The notes under the pieces are model-generated. The model saw only the letters and a program-made list of their open reading frames with translations, did no database searches and was not told the origin of the DNA. Both the position numbers and the translations under genes were made by a program. From Candidatus Chloroheliaceae bacterium (GTDB taxonomy: Bacteria; Chloroflexota; Chloroflexia; Chloroheliales; Chloroheliaceae), in contig JACAUC010000033.1 of the NCBI GenBank assembly GCA_013390945.1, positions 1-32,460 on the forward strand: a stretch of 32,460 nucleotides of DNA, read 5' to 3'. Position 1 is the first letter of the stretch, and each line of letters starts with the position of its first letter. Below are positions 32,387-32,460 of the stretch, one piece after another.

Positions 32387-32460
32387 TAATCGGGAGGGGT
32401 GAGTGGTAATCGGGAAGGGCGGGGTGGTAATCGGGAAGGGCGGGGTGGTAATCGGGAAGG
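32387..32460. repeat. 21-bp G-rich tandem repeat, about 3.6 copies, running off the right edge
   Basis: Units begin TAATCGGG: one divergent 20-base copy (32387-32406), two identical 21-base copies (32407-32427, 32428-32448) and 12 bases of a fourth. Each holds GGGAAGGGCGGGG, so the plus strand could form G-quadruplexes. It lies about 130 bases upstream of the dynamin start codon. Confidence 0.85.

Overview
The window reads as a chromosomal segment of a member of the Chloroflexota, probably a phototrophic or formerly phototrophic one. Three things point there. First, it carries a full-length BchH-type magnesium chelatase large subunit. Second, an FMN riboswitch sits in front of a two-gene ThiY/RibY-like ABC uptake system, an arrangement known from Chloroflexus. 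Third, several protein types are typical of that phylum: a Ser/Thr kinase with a Pro/Thr linker and paired LGCP repeats, a secreted protein of the 'TW.RTD...WGP...VQYFDKARVE' kind, and a DUF2079 membrane protein. A Chlorohelix-like lineage is my best guess, from protein style alone; no database was consulted.

Layout. 1-2291 (minus): an rpmF-fabD-fabG operon (ribosomal protein L32 and two fatty-acid synthesis enzymes), running into a 43-bp tandem repeat at the left edge. 2292-2773: a divergent promoter region with overlapping -35 boxes. 2774-6901 (plus): bchH, closed by a strong terminator. 7152-10393 (plus): an unrecognised 404-residue acidic/coiled-coil protein and a membrane-anchored Ser/Thr kinase. 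10398-18461 (minus): rpsB-tsf-pyrH-frr-uppS in the classical translation/envelope order, followed in the same direction by a sugar-type ABC binding lipoprotein, a calcineurin-like phosphoesterase and a membrane-anchored sulfite-oxidase-family molybdoenzyme.

18683-25888 (plus): a series of short envelope-related units: a small unknown protein with a polytopic glycosyltransferase-like protein, a TupA-like tungstate/molybdate-binding lipoprotein, a PsbP-like anchored protein, an alpha/beta-hydrolase and a DUF2079 protein. Several are separated by clear hairpin terminators and one by a REP/MITE-like cruciform element. 25945-28439 (plus): a consensus promoter, an FMN riboswitch, two successive intrinsic terminators, then permease and binding protein (ribXY-like), and a terminator. 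28527-29453 (plus): a secreted protein of unknown function. 29459-32259 (minus): a stand-alone protoglobin-like protein and a bacterial dynamin-like GTPase. The right edge is a 21-bp G-rich tandem repeat.

How the parts connect. The rpsB and rpmF operons are housekeeping. BchH would commit protoporphyrin IX to bacteriochlorophyll, but its BchI/BchD partners are not here. The flavin uptake unit is the best-defined regulated system: promoter, aptamer, terminator platform and transporter are all visible, and only the ATPase is missing. The molybdoenzyme and the TupA-like lipoprotein might share molybdenum/tungsten metabolism but are 9 kb apart on opposite strands. I found no transposase, phage gene, tRNA, rRNA or CRISPR array. 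No wholly new multi-gene system is evident. The most unusual items are the serial terminators behind the riboswitch, the RGG tail on ribosomal protein S2, the in-frame repeat inside BchH, the internal Tat-like motif of the molybdoenzyme and the repeat elements.
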